NCBI GenBank assembly: GCA_022709775.1
Contig: JAKLIE010000125.1
Location: 1-6,199, forward strand
Origin: Pseudomonadota bacterium
Lineage (GTDB): Bacteria; Pseudomonadota; Gammaproteobacteria; Burkholderiales; Casimicrobiaceae
Length of the DNA: 6,199 nucleotides
Direction of reading: 5' to 3'
In this document: piece by piece, positions 5,200 through 6,199 of the stretch
Layout: every line of letters starts with the position of its first letter
How positions within the stretch are numbered: position 1 is the stretch's first letter
Program-made: the position numbers and the translations under genes
Notes under the pieces: generated by a model
Seen by the model: only the letters and a program-made list of their open reading frames with translations
The model's database searches: none
What the model was told of the DNA's origin: nothing

Positions 5200-6199
5200 T
5201 CAGTCGGCCTCCTGGACCGCCGGCTTCGCGGCGCGGCGCACCCGCTCCGCGCGCCGCCGCGCGACGATCGCCTCGAGCACGCGGTCGGGCGACGCGGGCA
5301 ACTCGTCGAGCCGCAGCCCGATCGCGTCCGCGATGGCGTTGGTGAGCGCCGGCAGGAACGCCGAGAGCGATCCCTCGCCCGCCTCCTTCGCGCCGAACGG
5401 GCCGTTCGGGTCGGGCGCCTCGACGATCGACGTGTCGATCGGAGGCGACTCGACGATCGTCGGCATCCGGTAGTCGAGCAGGTTCGCCCGCACGTGCAGG
5501 CCGTCGAGGTACTGCGTTTCCTCGCAGAGCGCCTGCCCCATTCCCATCCAGACCGAGCCCTGCACCTGTCCCTCGACCGCGAGCGGGTTGATCGCGCGTC
5601 CGCAGTCGTGCGCGACCCAGACCTGCAGGACCCGCACCATCCCGGTGTCCTCGTCGACCTCGACCTCGACGACCTCCGCGGCGTACGAGAATCCCGCCGA
5701 CGTCCCCACGGCCGCGCCGCGGAACGATCCGCCCTGCGTCTCGGGCGGCGTCGACCACGTTCCCTTGACGGTGATCGTCCCGGCGTCGCGCAGGGCCTCG
5801 GTGACCACGTCGCGATACCCCAGCTCGCGGTCGGTGCCGACCACGCGGCAGCGCTCGCCGTCCCACTCGATGTCGTCCGGGCTCACCTCGAGCCGTCTCG
5901 CCGCCGCGGCGACGAGCACGCGCTTCATCTCGTCGGCGGCGCGGATCGCCGCGTTGCCGACCATGAACGAGACGCGCGAGCTGTACGAGCCGTTGTCCTT
6001 CGGCGTCACGACGCTGTCGTTCGCGAACACCGTGAGCCGCGACATCGGCAGGTGCAGCACCTCGGCCACCGCTTGCGAGATCAGCGTCGAGCTGCCCTGC
6101 CCGATGTCGGACGCTCCGGTGAGCACGGTGATGCCTCCGTCGAAGTCGAGCTTGAGGTTGATCACCGCGTGCGGCTCGCCGGTCCAGTGCACGGGCTTC
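5200..6199 (-). CDS. hcrA: 4-hydroxybenzoyl-CoA reductase, alpha (molybdopterin) subunit, C-terminal part
   Basis: The frame is open to the right edge; 332 residues of an expected roughly 770 are visible, so the N-terminal domain and true start lie outside. A GTG at 6192 is internal, since coding continues upstream of it (Lys-Pro). Motifs of the xanthine-oxidase-family large subunit appear in order: GASDIGQGSS, a cofactor-binding loop at visible residues 28-37; SYSSRVSFMVGNAA; GGSFRGAAVGTSAGFSYAAE; CGRAINPLAVEGQ leading to GSVWMGMGQAL (about 199-224); and GPFGAKEAGEG. The last holds the conserved active-site glutamate (codon 5376-5374) required in this superfamily. This subunit carries the Mo-molybdopterin cofactor and binds the CoA-thioester substrate. 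The assignment as 4-HBCR rather than another hydroxylase rests mainly on the adjacent hcrB with its diagnostic [4Fe-4S] insertion. The gamma ([2Fe-2S]) subunit is not downstream, so it must lie upstream beyond the window or elsewhere. Confidence 0.88.
   Translation of the reverse strand, partial: KPVHWTGEPHAVINLKLDFDGGITVLTGASDIGQGSSTLISQAVAEVLHLPMSRLTVFANDSVVTPKDNGSYSSRVSFMVGNAAIRAADEMKRVLVAAAARRLEVSPDDIEWDGERCRVVGTDRELGYRDVVTEALRDAGTITVKGTWSTPPETQGGSFRGAAVGTSAGFSYAAEVVEVEVDEDTGMVRVLQVWVAHDCGRAINPLAVEGQVQGSVWMGMGQALCEETQYLDGLHVRANLLDYRMPTIVESPPIDTSIVEAPDPNGPFGAKEAGEGSLSAFLPALTNAIADAIGLRLDELPASPDRVLEAIVARRRAERVRRAAKPAVQEAD
5208..5212 (-). promoter_or_regulatory. hcrB: Ribosome binding site of hcrB inside the end of hcrA
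   Basis: GGAGG on the minus strand, nine bases before the hcrB ATG and within the last codons of hcrA. It supports the 5198 start and coupled translation. Confidence 0.65.

Overview
The window is a GC-rich bacterial segment, roughly 70% G+C by eye. All seven recognisable genes read on the minus strand, so transcription runs from high to low coordinates. The first gene (right edge) and the last gene (left edge) are both cut by the window. The strongest taxonomic hint is a 4-hydroxybenzoyl-CoA reductase (4-HBCR) gene pair. With the GC content, this suggests an anaerobic aromatic degrader, most plausibly a denitrifying betaproteobacterium of the Thauera/Azoarcus type. The sequence alone does not fix the taxon.

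Layout in order of transcription: (1) 6199-5200, the C-terminal part of the molybdopterin-binding alpha subunit (hcrA-like). (2) 5198-4215, the complete FAD/[4Fe-4S] beta subunit (hcrB), starting one base after the hcrA stop. (3) 4218-3958, a small DUF2249 protein overlapping hcrB by ATGA. (4) 3958-2663, a protein with about 12 membrane spans, NnrS-like or haem-copper-oxidase-subunit-I-like, joined to the DUF2249 gene by TGATG. (5) After a 58-bp AT-richer gap, 2604-2131, a hemerythrin (HHE) protein. (6) 2103-1087, a protein made of two GNAT acetyltransferase domains. (7) After a 93-bp gap with a strong GC hairpin, 993 to the left edge, a second polytopic membrane protein related to the same NnrS-like group. 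No stretch longer than 100 bp lacks a gene. I see no RNA genes, mobile elements or CRISPR arrays.

Functional reading: HcrAB are two of the three subunits of the enzyme that reductively removes the phenolic hydroxyl of 4-hydroxybenzoyl-CoA to give benzoyl-CoA. Immediately downstream, and translationally coupled to them, is a set of genes (DUF2249, NnrS-like, hemerythrin, second NnrS-like) of kinds that usually accompany denitrification and nitric-oxide handling. The inference is that an oxygen- and NO-sensitive aromatic-reduction enzyme is co-expressed with an NO/redox protection module. The family calls rest on visible motifs. The joint function is a hypothesis.
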